This document shows, piece after piece, positions 16,595 through 25,219 of a DNA stretch of 64,000 nucleotides. The first letter of the stretch is position 1. The number at the start of each line of letters is the position of its first letter. A model generated the notes under the pieces. That model searched no databases and had not been told where the DNA came from. It was given only the letters and a program-made list of their open reading frames with translations. Both the position numbers and the translations under genes were made by a program. The stretch comes from JACDEA01 sp963742585 (GTDB lineage: Bacteria > Actinomycetota > Acidimicrobiia > Acidimicrobiales > JACDEA01), in NCBI GenBank assembly GCA_963742585.1, contig CAVUMI010000009.1, forward strand, positions 496,001 through 560,000, in the 5' to 3' direction.

Positions 16595-16990
16595 CTACGC
16601 CTGCGGCTGCAGCACGGCCTGGGTTTGCGTCACCTTGGCGATGCGCTTCCCGGCGTCGTCAACGACGTCGGTCTCCAGGACGACGATGGTGCGGCCCGCG
16701 TGCAGTGGCTTCGAGATCGCCTCCACCGAACCGTCTCGAACCGCGCGGAGGAAGTTGGTCTTGGACTCGATCGTTGTCGTGCCCGCGCCCGCTGGCAGGT
16801 TCAGGAACGCACACATAGCACCAGCGGTGTCGGCCAGGCTCATGATCGCTCCGCCGTGCATGATTCCGAGCGTCGTGCACAGCTCCTCCCGCCACGCCAG
16901 CCGGAGCCGCACCTCCTCCGCCGTGTTTGTCACCACCTCGATGTCCAGCAAACCGAGGAATGGCATCGCCTGCCGCATCGCATCACTCAT
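16595..16990 (-). CDS. PaaI-type hotdog thioesterase
   Basis: 131 aa single hotdog domain, presumed to hydrolyse acyl- or aryl-CoA. GIMHGGAIMSLADTAGAMCA contains the HGG(A) helix motif and the acidic residue typical of PaaI/YbgC-like enzymes. ESKTNFLRAVRDGSVEA and GRTIVVLETDVVDD fit the remaining strands. It sits six bases after the arginine dihydrolase gene and six before the VOC gene, so it is co-transcribed. Its link to arginine catabolism is not obvious. Confidence 0.85.
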   Translation of the reverse strand: MSDAMRQAMPFLGLLDIEVVTNTAEEVRLRLAWREELCTTLGIMHGGAIMSLADTAGAMCAFLNLPAGAGTTTIESKTNFLRAVRDGSVEAISKPLHAGRTIVVLETDVVDDAGKRIAKVTQTQAVLQPQA

Positions 16991-16996
16991 GGCCCA

Positions 16997-17812
16997 TCAC
17001 AGTTCCACGTCTAGCGCGAGTGTGAGACATCTGCAGCCGCCGCCGGCTTTGAGGAACTCATCGACGGGGACCACGACGACGTCGAAGCCCCACGCTTCGA
17101 GCTGGCGGCCGACTCCCGGCGGGCAACTCGGCATCACGACGGTGGAGTTCACGACTACCGAGTTGGCCACGAACGCGAGTGCCTCGTCGTCGGACAACAC
17201 CAGTGGCTCGGCCACGATCGCCTCCATCACCCGGCGCCCGTAGGCATCCCAGCCGAGGGGGGCGACGATCGCCCGGCGCTCGTCGAGCGGGCAGAACGTC
17301 AGATCGAGGTGGTACAGCCGGGGGTCGACCAACTCCACCGAGCGAACCGCCGCCCCGGTGAGCCGGGACAGGTCGGCGTGCGCGGCGGCGTCGGATCGGA
17401 ACCGATAGCCCGACACGAGGCCGGAGGCGAAGGGGAGGGCATCACCCGCGCCTTCGTGGCACACGTCCGCCGGCAGTTCATCAACCTGGTAGCCACGCTC
17501 CGCGAACCATTCGGCGTCGTACGGCGACTCACCCTGGCGCTGCGGATGGCGGAAGCGGGAGGGGATGAACTGGTTGGCGTTGACGATTCCCGCGTTGGCA
17601 GTGAACACGAGATCGGGAAGGTCGGCGTGCGGCTCCATCACCTCGATGTCAGCGCCGGCCGCCCGTAGAGCGGCCACCAGTGCATCCCATTGCGCCCGGG
17701 CGGCGTCGAGGTCCACACGAACTTCGGTGTGCATCCACGGGTTGATCTCGTAGAGCACGCCGAAATGCTCTGGCGGACACATCAAGTACCGGCGGCCCCA
17801 GGTCAGGGACAC
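16997..17812 (-). CDS. Arginine dihydrolase (ArgZ/AgrE N-domain type, amidinotransferase fold)
   Basis: 271 aa guanidino-group-modifying enzyme. It matches the N-terminal domain of cyanobacterial ArgZ/AgrE closely in pattern: RRYLMCPPEHFGVLYEINPWM, DLVFTANAGIV (Asn73), EGAGDAL, RLYHLDLTFCPL (His) and LKAGGGCRCLTLALD (Cys262). The Asn in place of the acidic residues of deiminases is what distinguishes dihydrolase from deiminase in that family (established for ArgZ). Predicted reaction: arginine to ornithine, CO2 and two ammonia. It overlaps the LOR/SDH gene by 10 bp, so the two enzymes fused in cyanobacteria are separate but coupled here. Confidence 0.85.
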   Translation of the reverse strand: MSLTWGRRYLMCPPEHFGVLYEINPWMHTEVRVDLDAARAQWDALVAALRAAGADIEVMEPHADLPDLVFTANAGIVNANQFIPSRFRHPQRQGESPYDAEWFAERGYQVDELPADVCHEGAGDALPFASGLVSGYRFRSDAAAHADLSRLTGAAVRSVELVDPRLYHLDLTFCPLDERRAIVAPLGWDAYGRRVMEAIVAEPLVLSDDEALAFVANSVVVNSTVVMPSCPPGVGRQLEAWGFDVVVVPVDEFLKAGGGCRCLTLALDVEL

Positions 17813-19014
17813 AGCTGCTCGGCCAGGTCACCGATGAACAGCCCGACATCGGTAACGATGCCCAACGCCTGATGACTGCCCCGGTCGGCCAGCTTGGTTA
17901 CCACCGCCTGGTTGATGTCGACGCAATATGTCTCGACGCCGGCCGGCAACAGGTTGCCCGTGGCGATGGCGTGGAGGGTCGACGCCAGCATCATGGCCAC
18001 GGTCACGCCGGGGAGCAGATAGCGCATGGCATCGGCTGCCTCGACGACATTGGTGTACACGTCGGGGAGCGGACCGTCGTCGCGGACCGATCCCCCGAGG
18101 ACGAACGGCACGCCCCGGCGGACGCACTCGTACATCACACCCCCATCGATGTAGCCGGCCTCGACCGCGGCCTCGATCGACCCGTAGCGGCGCACCTCGT
18201 TGATCACGCGAAGGTGGTTGGCGTGGCCGCCTTCGGCCGCCGTGCCTTCACGCAGTGACACTCCGAGCGACGTGCCCATCACATTCGACTCGATGTCGTG
18301 GGCGGCGAATCCGTTGCCGGCGAACAACACGTCGACCCAACCCTCGGCCACGAGGCGGGCCAGTGGGGGGCCGGCGCCAGTGTGGATGACGGCCGGACCG
18401 CACACCGCGAGCATCCTGCCGCCCGATGACTTGGCCCGGCGGATACGCGCCGCGACGTCCGAGACGATCAGGGACTTGGGCTTTTCGGAGCTGACCTCCG
18501 AAGCCATGAATTCGAACGGACTGGCGCCCCGGGGTCGCTCGTGGGGCGTCACCCGCACGCCGTCGTGACCCACCACGACGCGGTCGCCGGCCCGCACGCG
18601 GTGCATCGGGTAGGTGCGGGCTCGATAGTCCGGCCGGATGACGATGGCGCAGTCCATCTCAGGGTTCTCGACCTCGATCCAGTGTCCGTCGATGCGAACC
18701 GCGGTCGGGAGGTTGGTCGTCGAGTAGAACCCCGGCGGCAGCACGCCGTCCCGGTCGGCTTCAGCGGTTGCGGCATCGCCAGGATCGACGCGGTTGGCGC
18801 CGTGGACTTGCAACTCGGCGAGGAGGGCTTCGAGGCGTTCGTCGTCGGGCGCGGACACGCTGATCCGCGCCCGGCTCTGATCGGCGTTCCGCTTGCCGAT
18901 CGCTACATCGAGTATCTGATAGTCCGCGCCGGCGGCGAGGATGACGTCCATCACCTTGGCCAGCGTGAGCGAGTCGATGATGTGACCTTCGAGCTCGACC
19001 TCCTCGCTCGGCAT
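17803..19014 (-). CDS. LOR/SDH-family ornithine cyclodeaminase (TIGR00300 type)
   Basis: 403 aa. Corresponds to the C-terminal domain of AgrE and to archaeal ornithine cyclodeaminases of this non-mu-crystallin family. The N-terminal part EEVELEGHIIDSLTLAKVMD and NADQSRARISVSA form the LOR/SDH region. VCGPAVIHTGAG, FAGNGFAAHDIESNVMGTSLG and GGHANHLRVINEVRR form the nucleotide-binding and active core. Predicted to convert ornithine to proline plus ammonia. The gene starts directly after the permease stop and runs into the dihydrolase gene. Together they predict arginine to proline with nitrogen release. Confidence 0.85.
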   Translation of the reverse strand: MPSEEVELEGHIIDSLTLAKVMDVILAAGADYQILDVAIGKRNADQSRARISVSAPDDERLEALLAELQVHGANRVDPGDAATAEADRDGVLPPGFYSTTNLPTAVRIDGHWIEVENPEMDCAIVIRPDYRARTYPMHRVRAGDRVVVGHDGVRVTPHERPRGASPFEFMASEVSSEKPKSLIVSDVAARIRRAKSSGGRMLAVCGPAVIHTGAGPPLARLVAEGWVDVLFAGNGFAAHDIESNVMGTSLGVSLREGTAAEGGHANHLRVINEVRRYGSIEAAVEAGYIDGGVMYECVRRGVPFVLGGSVRDDGPLPDVYTNVVEAADAMRYLLPGVTVAMMLASTLHAIATGNLLPAGVETYCVDINQAVVTKLADRGSHQALGIVTDVGLFIGDLAEQLCP

Positions 19015-20121
19015 TTAGTCGTCCGGCAACTGACTGATCGGCACTTCGTCGACCCCGACGGTGGGTTCGGGCTTCAGCCGGCCCCGGCGCTCGTCGTAAA
19101 TGTCGCGCGCGACGACTTGGATAATGCCGGCGACGGGGATGCACAGCAGCGCGCCCAGGATGCCGAACAACTCGACGCCGACCAGGACGCTGATCAATAC
19201 GGTGAGCGGGTTGAGGTTCACCGTCTTGGACATGATCGTGACCTGGAGCACGTGGTTCTCGAACTGCTGGTACACGATGAAGAAGATGACGGTGCCGATA
19301 CCGGCCCAGAACGAGTGGAGGAACGCCACGAACACGGCGGGAACCGCCCCGAGGGTGGCGCCTACCAGTGGGATGAGGTCGGCGAAGGCCACCCACAGGC
19401 CGAGGACCTCCTTGAACGGCACGCCGATGATCCACAGAAAGATGTACGCCAGCGCTCCCGCGATCACGCTGATCACCAGGTTGCCGAACATGTAGCCGGT
19501 GACCGCACGGGCGCAGTCGGTCGTGACGCGTCGGAATCGCTCGCGTCGACGCTCCGGTTCGATGAGTTGCAGCGCGCCGCGTTGAATCTTCGGGCCTTCA
19601 AGCAGCATGAAGAACGACAGAAAGGCGATCGTGAGGACGGCGACAACACCGTTGGCCACCTGCCCCAGGTAATGGGGAACCTGACGGCCGGCCGACGTCA
19701 GCGACTCACGGAACTGCGCTTGGTTGCGGTCGACCCACTCGTCGATCTCGTAGCGCTTCACCAGCTTGCCGATAGTTCCCCGCCCCGCCTGCGCGTCGTC
19801 GACATAGCCGGGCAGGTCGTCGACGAATTTTTGGGTCTGATCGACGATCGGGCGGATGAAGGCGTAGAGGAGCCCGGCGATCAGCAAAAGGCCGGTGATG
19901 AACACGAGCGCGGTGGCCAATCCACGGCGCATGTGGACACGGGTCTCGAGGAAGTGGACCGGCGGGCCGAGGATCACCGCGAAGAAGCCGGCAACGACGA
20001 CCAGGGCCACGATCCGGGACAACTCGGTGAGTAGGAGGAGCCCCAATCCTACGACGAGCACTGCAAAAATTGCGGCGAAGATGATCCGCCAGGGGACCTG
20101 CTCGCGCTGCGGCTCGGCCAT
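19015..20121 (-). CDS. AI-2E (TerC/PerM) family membrane permease
   Basis: 368 aa, about eight membrane segments: two close pairs near residues 12-55, one near 65-85, then a soluble loop and five in the C-terminal half. FADLIPLVGATLGAVPAV and NHVLQVTIMSKTVNLNPL are the family signature. Family members export or exchange small molecules or ions. Here the head-of-operon position before arginine catabolism genes suggests transport of a related metabolite (inference). An ATG at 20184 would overlap the divergent gene; I prefer the ATG at 20121, which has TACGCT eight bases upstream. Confidence 0.88.
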   Translation of the reverse strand: MAEPQREQVPWRIIFAAIFAVLVVGLGLLLLTELSRIVALVVVAGFFAVILGPPVHFLETRVHMRRGLATALVFITGLLLIAGLLYAFIRPIVDQTQKFVDDLPGYVDDAQAGRGTIGKLVKRYEIDEWVDRNQAQFRESLTSAGRQVPHYLGQVANGVVAVLTIAFLSFFMLLEGPKIQRGALQLIEPERRRERFRRVTTDCARAVTGYMFGNLVISVIAGALAYIFLWIIGVPFKEVLGLWVAFADLIPLVGATLGAVPAVFVAFLHSFWAGIGTVIFFIVYQQFENHVLQVTIMSKTVNLNPLTVLISVLVGVELFGILGALLCIPVAGIIQVVARDIYDERRGRLKPEPTVGVDEVPISQLPDD

Positions 20122-20161
20122 GGCGGGCAAGCGTACCGACCGGACTACTCTCCTCCGAGAC

Positions 20162-20473
20162 ATGGGCCAGCCGATAACCGTCATTCAGAAGCCGACGTCC
20201 ACGCCGGGCGTGGTGCGCTTTGAACTCAACCGCAGCCTCACCGGCATGGATCACGAGCGGTATCACTCGATTGCCGATGCGTCCGGCGAGCGGCCGCCCG
20301 ACCGTCTGGCGCGATTGCTGTTCGAGCGGGGCGGCGTGGACTCCGTTCACATCTATTCGAACGAGGTCACCGTGCACCTGGCCGACGGCGCGTCGCCCGA
20401 GGGCATGACCGAGCTGATCACCTCCCTGTTTACGCACTACCGCGAAGGCGTGACCCCCTCGATCCCTAGCTGA
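20162..20473 (+). CDS. Nfu/NifU N-terminal-like domain protein
   Basis: 103 aa. The pattern KPTSTPGVVRFELNRSLTG, then RLARLLFERGGVDSVHIYSNEVTVHL and a C-terminal helix matches the Nfu N-terminal domain, which accompanies Fe-S scaffold proteins. There is no CxxC cluster-binding domain, so this is the stand-alone N-domain. Bacterial stand-alone members have no firm function. The glutamate dehydrogenase gene starts four bases after its stop, so the two are co-transcribed. Confidence 0.65.
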   Translation: MGQPITVIQKPTSTPGVVRFELNRSLTGMDHERYHSIADASGERPPDRLARLLFERGGVDSVHIYSNEVTVHLADGASPEGMTELITSLFTHYREGVTPSIPS

Positions 20474-20477
20474 GACA

Positions 20478-21734
20478 ATGGTGCTGGTGAGTGCCAGCGA
20501 CCCATGGGCTGCGATTCTCGAACGGCTCGACGACGCGGCGAAGCTGACCGGGATCGACCCCGACATCCACCGTGTTCTGCGCACGCCGAAGCGGGTACTC
20601 GAAGTCGCGATTCCCGTGCGGATGGACGACGGTCGGGTCGAGGTGTTCACCGGCTGGCGCGTGCACCACGACACCGCGCGCGGGCCGGCCAAGGGGGGCA
20701 TCCGGTTTCACCCGCACCTCGAGGTTCACGATGTCATGGCGCTCGCCGCCAGCATGACGTTCAAAACCGCCGTGACAAACCTTCCTTTCGGTGGCGCCAA
20801 GGGCGGCGTGCGCTGCGACCCCACTCTGATGTCGCTCGGCGAACTGGAGCGAGTGACGCGTCGGTACACGGTGGAGATCGCGCCGCTGCTCGGGCCTGAC
20901 CGCGACATCCCCGCGCCCGACGTCAACACCGATGGACGGGTAATGGCGTGGCTGCTCGACACCTTGTCGCTCATCCGTGGCGAGCTCACACCGGGCGCGG
21001 TGACGGGCAAGCCGCTCGCGGTCGGCGGGACGCGCGCGCACGCCGGGGCCACGTCGACCGGCGTGTTGTTGATGGCCCGGGCCGCCTTTGTCGCCGCCGA
21101 GCTGCCGTTCGTCGGAGGTCGGGCCGTGATTCAAGGCTTCGGCAAGGTGGGCGGCCCCCTCGCGTATCTCTTGGCGTCAGCCGGTATGCGGGTGATCGCG
21201 GTGAGCGATGTCGGTGGCGCCATTCACAATCCCGGCGGCCTTGATGTTGGTGCCCTGTCGGATCATGTGGGGGCGACCGGGTCGGTCACCGGCTTCGAGG
21301 GCAGTGATCCCCTTCCGCCCGACGATCTGTGGTCGCTCGAGTGCGAGTTGGCCGTGCCCGCCGCGCTGGCGGGCGTGATCGACGAGGACGTCGCCGCGCG
21401 GTTGGGAGCGCGTGTGGTCGTCGAGGCGGCAAACGGCCCGACCCTCCCCGCCGCCGATCCCGTGCTGGATCGCCGGGGGATCGTGGTCGTCCCCGACATC
21501 CTGGCCAACGCCGGCGGTGTCACCGTCTCGTACTTCGAATGGGCGCAGAGCCGCCAGGGCTACGCCTGGGAGGAGGACACCGTGGCGGTGCGCTTACGCG
21601 CCGTGCTGGACACGGCGTTCAACGAGGTGTGGGCCCGCGCCGACGCGTTGGGGGTTTCACTCCGCCGTGGTGCGTTCGCGTTAGCGGTCGAACGGGTGGC
21701 CGACGCGATCGCCGCGCGCGGACTGTTCCCCTGA
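20478..21734 (+). CDS. Glu/Leu/Phe/Val dehydrogenase (glutamate dehydrogenase-like), copy 1
   Basis: 418 aa NAD(P)-dependent oxidative deaminase. GPAKGGIRFHP and PFGGAKGGVRCDP carry the substrate-binding and catalytic Lys residues, IPAPDVNTDGRVMAW the catalytic Asp, and VIQGFGKVGGPLAYLLA the Rossmann glycine motif. Length and pattern fit glutamate dehydrogenase more than the shorter leucine dehydrogenase. A second gene of the family lies at 41604-42847. It begins only four bases after the Nfu-like gene. It would consume or release the ammonium and glutamate generated by the neighbouring arginine pathway (inference). Confidence 0.93.
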   Translation: MVLVSASDPWAAILERLDDAAKLTGIDPDIHRVLRTPKRVLEVAIPVRMDDGRVEVFTGWRVHHDTARGPAKGGIRFHPHLEVHDVMALAASMTFKTAVTNLPFGGAKGGVRCDPTLMSLGELERVTRRYTVEIAPLLGPDRDIPAPDVNTDGRVMAWLLDTLSLIRGELTPGAVTGKPLAVGGTRAHAGATSTGVLLMARAAFVAAELPFVGGRAVIQGFGKVGGPLAYLLASAGMRVIAVSDVGGAIHNPGGLDVGALSDHVGATGSVTGFEGSDPLPPDDLWSLECELAVPAALAGVIDEDVAARLGARVVVEAANGPTLPAADPVLDRRGIVVVPDILANAGGVTVSYFEWAQSRQGYAWEEDTVAVRLRAVLDTAFNEVWARADALGVSLRRGAFALAVERVADAIAARGLFP

Positions 21735-21738
21735 CGCC

Positions 21739-22775
21739 TCAGGTGCGCTTGGCCCAGTCGCGGACCGGGTTCTCGATCAGGCGCAGCGATGCATACCCGA
21801 TCACCAAGGAGATGACGGTCGTGAGCGCGGCGACCTTCACAAAGGCGCCGGCCGAGCCGTCGGGACTCACGAACCGTAAGAGCCGGCCGATCACGAGTAT
21901 GTGGAAGAGGTACACGCCGTAGCTGACCGCGCTCACGAACTTCAGCGGGCCTGGCCGCAAGGAACGAGGCCGCAGCGCGGTGAAGAGTACGAACACGGTG
22001 AAGGCGACCGCCATCGACAAGTTGTCGGTGAAGCGGCGCAGGGCCTCGGTGTCGATGAAGCGCGAGGCCAGCCAGAGGAACAACGCGAGCGACGCAACCT
22101 GGCCGACGAGCGCCCAGCGGACAAGACCCTCGAAGCGCGACCGGTTGATGAAGACCCACGCCGCGGTCATGCCAAGCGCGAAGTGCGCCACGTACGACGG
22201 GAACTGCATGGCCCAACGCACGCCGTGCGGTTCGGTCGCCAGCTTCCAGCCCGCGGCGACGATGAGTGCGCCGGCCAGCCACCACCCTGGCCGGCGCACG
22301 TACCGAGCGGCAACGAAGGGGAGCAGCACGTAGAACGCCGCTTCGATCGAGAGCGTCCACACGGGCTGGTTGGCCTGGAGGCCGGTCCTGGTCGACAAGC
22401 CGAACAGCGGCACCTGCAACAACGCGAGGTGTCCGAGCAGTCCGAACCAGTCGATGGTGCCGACGAGTATGAGGACGGTGATGAGCGCCGCGTAGTACGC
22501 CGGGACTACCCGGCTGATCCGTCGTCGCGCGTATTGCCGCCACGGCCCGGTGCCCCGGTCAGGCCGGCTTGCGATCGGCAAGAAGTGCACGAAACCGCTG
22601 AGGACGAAGAACACATCGACCCCGATCCAGCCGAGGCTGACGATTCCTCGCACGAGACCGCCGTCCAGACGATTGGCGCCGGTGATCAGCCACGAGTGGT
22701 AGAGCACGACGCCGATCGTCGCCGCGGCGCGGCAGTGTGTCGATCGAGGCGACCGGGTCCCTCGACGCGGCCGCG
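21739..22775 (-). CDS. Acyltransferase 3 (OafA/YrhL-like) membrane protein (one frameshift, start unclear)
   Basis: About 340 aa with roughly ten membrane segments. It transfers acyl groups to extracytoplasmic sugars or lipids. GVVLYHSWL (catalytic His), GWIGVDVFFVLSGFV and RRRISRVVPAYYAAL are the family motifs, and NQPVWTLSIEAAFYVLLP is the conserved SxExxFY region. The usual opening helix (IDTLRAAATIG) is obtained only by removing one base at about 22731; otherwise it reads RSTHCRAAATIG. Upstream of that no ATG or GTG exists before an in-frame stop, only a CTG near 22778. It follows the wax-ester synthase gene within a few bases. Confidence 0.82.
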
Positions 22776-22778
22776 GGT

Positions 22779-24179
22779 TTAGTCGCCAGGGCTCAGCTTG
22801 ACGAGTTCGGCGATGCCGTTCTCGATACCGTCGCACAACACCTGGATGTCCGGCGCGGTGTCGTAGTCGCCGGTGACGCCGAAGTTGATCATGCCGTTGT
22901 ACGAGAAGATCGCGACCCCTACCCGCACGCTGCCGGCGAGCGGCACGTACGGGAACGCCTCGAGCATCTTGCGCCCAGCCGCGTACAGCGGGAACTGCGG
23001 CCCGGGCACGTTGGTGGTGACGGTGTTGACGTTGCGCTGCGGAAGCCGGCTGAACACCCGCGTGCCGAGAGCGAGAAGCATGGGCGGCGCGAAGCCGGTG
23101 AGTGACGTCAACGCCTCGCCGGCGACCGCCTGCTTCGACTCCTTGAGGTCGGCCATCTGCGCGTGGATCGCATCGAGGCGATCACGCGGCTCGCTGATGT
23201 ACACGGGCAACTCGGCGAACATGGCCGAGACTTTGTTGTCGAACGTGCCGTCGCCCTGCGCGGGCCCGGCGACCCCCTTCACTCGCACCGAGACGGGCAC
23301 GAGCGTACGGACGACGCGATCGGTGGACTCACCGCGGGACTCCAGCAGGTCGCGGAAGCCACGGGTAATCGCGGCCAGCACGACGTCGTTGACGGTGCCA
23401 CCGAGCCCGGCGCGAATCGTCTTCACGTCGGCCAGCGTCGAGCGGGCCCACGCCCACCGCCGGTGGGGACCGATGGGGCCGTTGAGCGTCGACTCGGGCG
23501 TTGCCCGCACCAGCCCGGCCAGCGATCGCACGCCCTGCACGACCTCGGTGAGCTGGTCGGCGGCCTGGCGCGGCGCACGCGTCGCGCTTCGCAGGCCGCG
23601 CAGTTGCTCGTAGGGGCTGGTGATGCGTTCAGCGATGGCACCAGTAAGGAGCTCCCGAGTGGAGGGCTGTGCTTCGGGCTTCCAGTCGTCGACGGTATTG
23701 CGCGGCGGGTCGGGTTCTTGGTCGAGGACCACGGTGAGCAGGTCGGTACCGGAGACACCATCAACCATGCAGTGGTGGGTTTTCGACATCAGCGCCCAGT
23801 GGCCGCTCTCCAGGCCCTCGACCATCCACATCTCCCAGAGCGGCTTGGCCCGGTCGAGCTGTTGCGACATGACCCGGCCCACCAGCGTCCGGAGCTGATC
23901 GTCGCCTCCCGGCGACGACAGGGCCGTCGCCCGCACGTGGTAGCGGAGGTTGAAGTGAGGGTCGTCGACCCAGACCGGGCGGCCCAGTTGGAGCGGAATG
24001 AACTTCACCACTTGGCGATAGCGGGGGACCAGCGCAAGCTTGCTGGCCACCATCTCGACCACGTCTTCGTAGTCGGGGGCTGGCCCCTCGAAGATGGCCA
24101 CCGATGCAATGTGCATGTGGCTGACGTCGTCCTCGATATGGAGGAACGACGCATCGAGCGGGCTCAGGCGATCGACCAT
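22779..24179 (-). CDS. Wax ester synthase/diacylglycerol acyltransferase (WS/DGAT)
   Basis: 466 aa. Esterifies acyl-CoA to diacylglycerol or fatty alcohol, making storage lipid. The catalytic motif HHxxxDG is present in KTHHCMVDGVSGTDLL near residues 134-140. LSPLDASFLHIED at the N-terminus, PLWEMWMVEGL and the C-terminal NVPGPQFPLYAAGRKM are family signatures. AAGGA about seven bases before the ATG at 24179 is a plausible ribosome binding site. The 5' region holds a 45-bp palindromic repeat and, beyond it, the divergent SOS promoter. The acyltransferase 3 gene follows downstream. Confidence 0.93.
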   Translation of the reverse strand: MVDRLSPLDASFLHIEDDVSHMHIASVAIFEGPAPDYEDVVEMVASKLALVPRYRQVVKFIPLQLGRPVWVDDPHFNLRYHVRATALSSPGGDDQLRTLVGRVMSQQLDRAKPLWEMWMVEGLESGHWALMSKTHHCMVDGVSGTDLLTVVLDQEPDPPRNTVDDWKPEAQPSTRELLTGAIAERITSPYEQLRGLRSATRAPRQAADQLTEVVQGVRSLAGLVRATPESTLNGPIGPHRRWAWARSTLADVKTIRAGLGGTVNDVVLAAITRGFRDLLESRGESTDRVVRTLVPVSVRVKGVAGPAQGDGTFDNKVSAMFAELPVYISEPRDRLDAIHAQMADLKESKQAVAGEALTSLTGFAPPMLLALGTRVFSRLPQRNVNTVTTNVPGPQFPLYAAGRKMLEAFPYVPLAGSVRVGVAIFSYNGMINFGVTGDYDTAPDIQVLCDGIENGIAELVKLSPGD

Positions 24180-24202
24180 GTTGCAATCCTTGTCCCAAAC
24201 CA

Positions 24203-24247
24203 GTGTCGGTGCTCAATCGTGGTTTTTGTTCGATTCGCCACCGACAC
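24203..24247 (+). repeat. 45-bp two-tier palindromic element, copy 1
   Basis: Outer arms GTGTCGGTG and CACCGACAC, inner arms CAATCG and CGATT(C), loop TGGTTTTTGTT. Same length and over 80% identical to 35310-35354 and to the reverse complement of 36329-36373. It lies between two divergent gene starts, where a terminator would have no purpose. Confidence 0.85.
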
Positions 24248-24253
24248 ATGCTG

Positions 24254-24284
24254 TTGGGCAGGCCGAACACATGTTCGGTACACT
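24254..24284 (+). promoter_or_regulatory. SOS promoter of imuA' with LexA box in the spacer
   Basis: -35-like TTGGGC (24254-24259), LexA box CGAAC-ACAT-GTTCG (24264-24277) in the spacer, -10 TACACT (24279-24284). The GTG start is six bases on (24291), so the mRNA is leaderless. The box matches the actinobacterial LexA pattern GAAC-N4-GTTC. The spacer is 19 bp, slightly long. Confidence 0.8.
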
Positions 24285-24290
24285 GGATTC

Positions 24291-24896
24291 GTGGTCGTGG
24301 CCGAGCGGGCGCTGGCAACTACTGAGACCTTGCGGGAGTTGGCGGGCAAGGCTGCCCCGGTCTCGCTGGCCGCCGACAAGGTTCTGCCCGTAGTCGCCAA
24401 GCTGGAGCCGTTGTTCAACGGTGGCGGGTTGCGGCGAGGGTCGACGGTCGCGGTCACCGGTTCGCTTGGCCTCGCGTTGGCGGTCATCGCCGGGCCGTCG
24501 CAGGCGGGGGCGTGGTGTGCGGCGGTGGGGGTGCAGTCGCTGGGTGTGGTCGCCGCCGCCGAGGCCGGTATCGACCTGTCGCGCTTTCCGATGGTTGCCA
24601 ACCCGGGCGACGACTGGCCAACCGTCGCTGGCGCGTTACTCGACGCCTTCGACGTCGTCCTGCTGCAACAACGCCGGCCCAACCGTCGTCTCGAAGCGCG
24701 GGCAAGAGAGCGCGGTGCTGTCCTCGTTGTTGCCGGCGACTGGCCGGGCGCCGACGTCCGTTTGTCAGTCGGCAAGTCGGAGTGGGAAGGCTTGGGCGAC
24801 GGCCACGGTTATCTGCAACACCGCCGCCTTGAAGTCGTGGCAACTGGTCGTCGCGCCGCCGCCCGCGAACGTCGCGCCGAGATCGTCCTGCCCTAG
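24291..24896 (+). CDS. imuA': ImuA'-like SOS mutasome protein (RecA-like fold)
   Basis: 201 aa. Resembles actinobacterial ImuA', the small RecA/SulA-like partner of ImuB and DnaE2 in damage-induced mutagenesis. NGGGLRRGSTVAVTG is the degenerate P-loop region, AGPSQAGAWCAAVG follows, then GVVAAAEAGIDLSRF and DAFDVVLLQQRRP, the expected order. It is short, without a clear Walker A lysine, as in its relatives. The LexA-box promoter directly upstream and the imuB-dnaE2 genes downstream support the call. A GTG at 24297 is an alternative start; 24291 fits the -10 spacing. Confidence 0.78.
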   Translation: MVVAERALATTETLRELAGKAAPVSLAADKVLPVVAKLEPLFNGGGLRRGSTVAVTGSLGLALAVIAGPSQAGAWCAAVGVQSLGVVAAAEAGIDLSRFPMVANPGDDWPTVAGALLDAFDVVLLQQRRPNRRLEARARERGAVLVVAGDWPGADVRLSVGKSEWEGLGDGHGYLQHRRLEVVATGRRAAARERRAEIVLP

Positions 24897-24906
24897 CGTC
24901 GTCCCT

Positions 24907-25215
24907 ATGGACGGCGGTCGTGACCTGATCTACCACCTCGCTCTTGCGCAGCGTTGGGCCGAAGCCGGCGCCGAATACCGCTGGTCGACCATCGATCGCA
25001 CGCTCGAGCAGGAGGGATTCATCCACTGTTCGTTTGCCGACCAGGTCGCAGATACTGCGGCTCGTTATTACGCGGGCCGGGAAGACGTCGTGCTGCTCAC
25101 GATCGACCCCGCACTGATACCGAGTGAGATCAAGGTCGAAGGCGGGTTTCCGCACATCTACGGGCCTCTGCCGACGGACGCGGTGCGCGAGGCAACGGCC
25201 TACCGCCGGGGATGA
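24907..25215 (+). CDS. DUF952 domain protein
   Basis: 102 aa. DUF952 markers are IYHLALAQRWAEA near the start, QEGFIHCSFADQVADTA and FPHIYGPLPTDAV near the end; the conserved His residues (IYH, FIHCS, HIYG) are all present. Function is unknown; the fold is often compared with ADP-ribosylation-like or NAD-binding domains. It starts 10 bases after imuA' with a TAGCGT box overlapping the imuA' stop region, and ends 4 bases before the cyclase/STAND gene, so the three form one unit. Confidence 0.82.
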   Translation: MDGGRDLIYHLALAQRWAEAGAEYRWSTIDRTLEQEGFIHCSFADQVADTAARYYAGREDVVLLTIDPALIPSEIKVEGGFPHIYGPLPTDAVREATAYRRG

Positions 25216-25219
25216 CCGA

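Noticed and set aside
18541..20034. 497-codon plus-strand ORF across LOR/SDH and AI-2E genes
   Set aside because: His/Asp/Gly-rich antisense frame with no recognisable domain.
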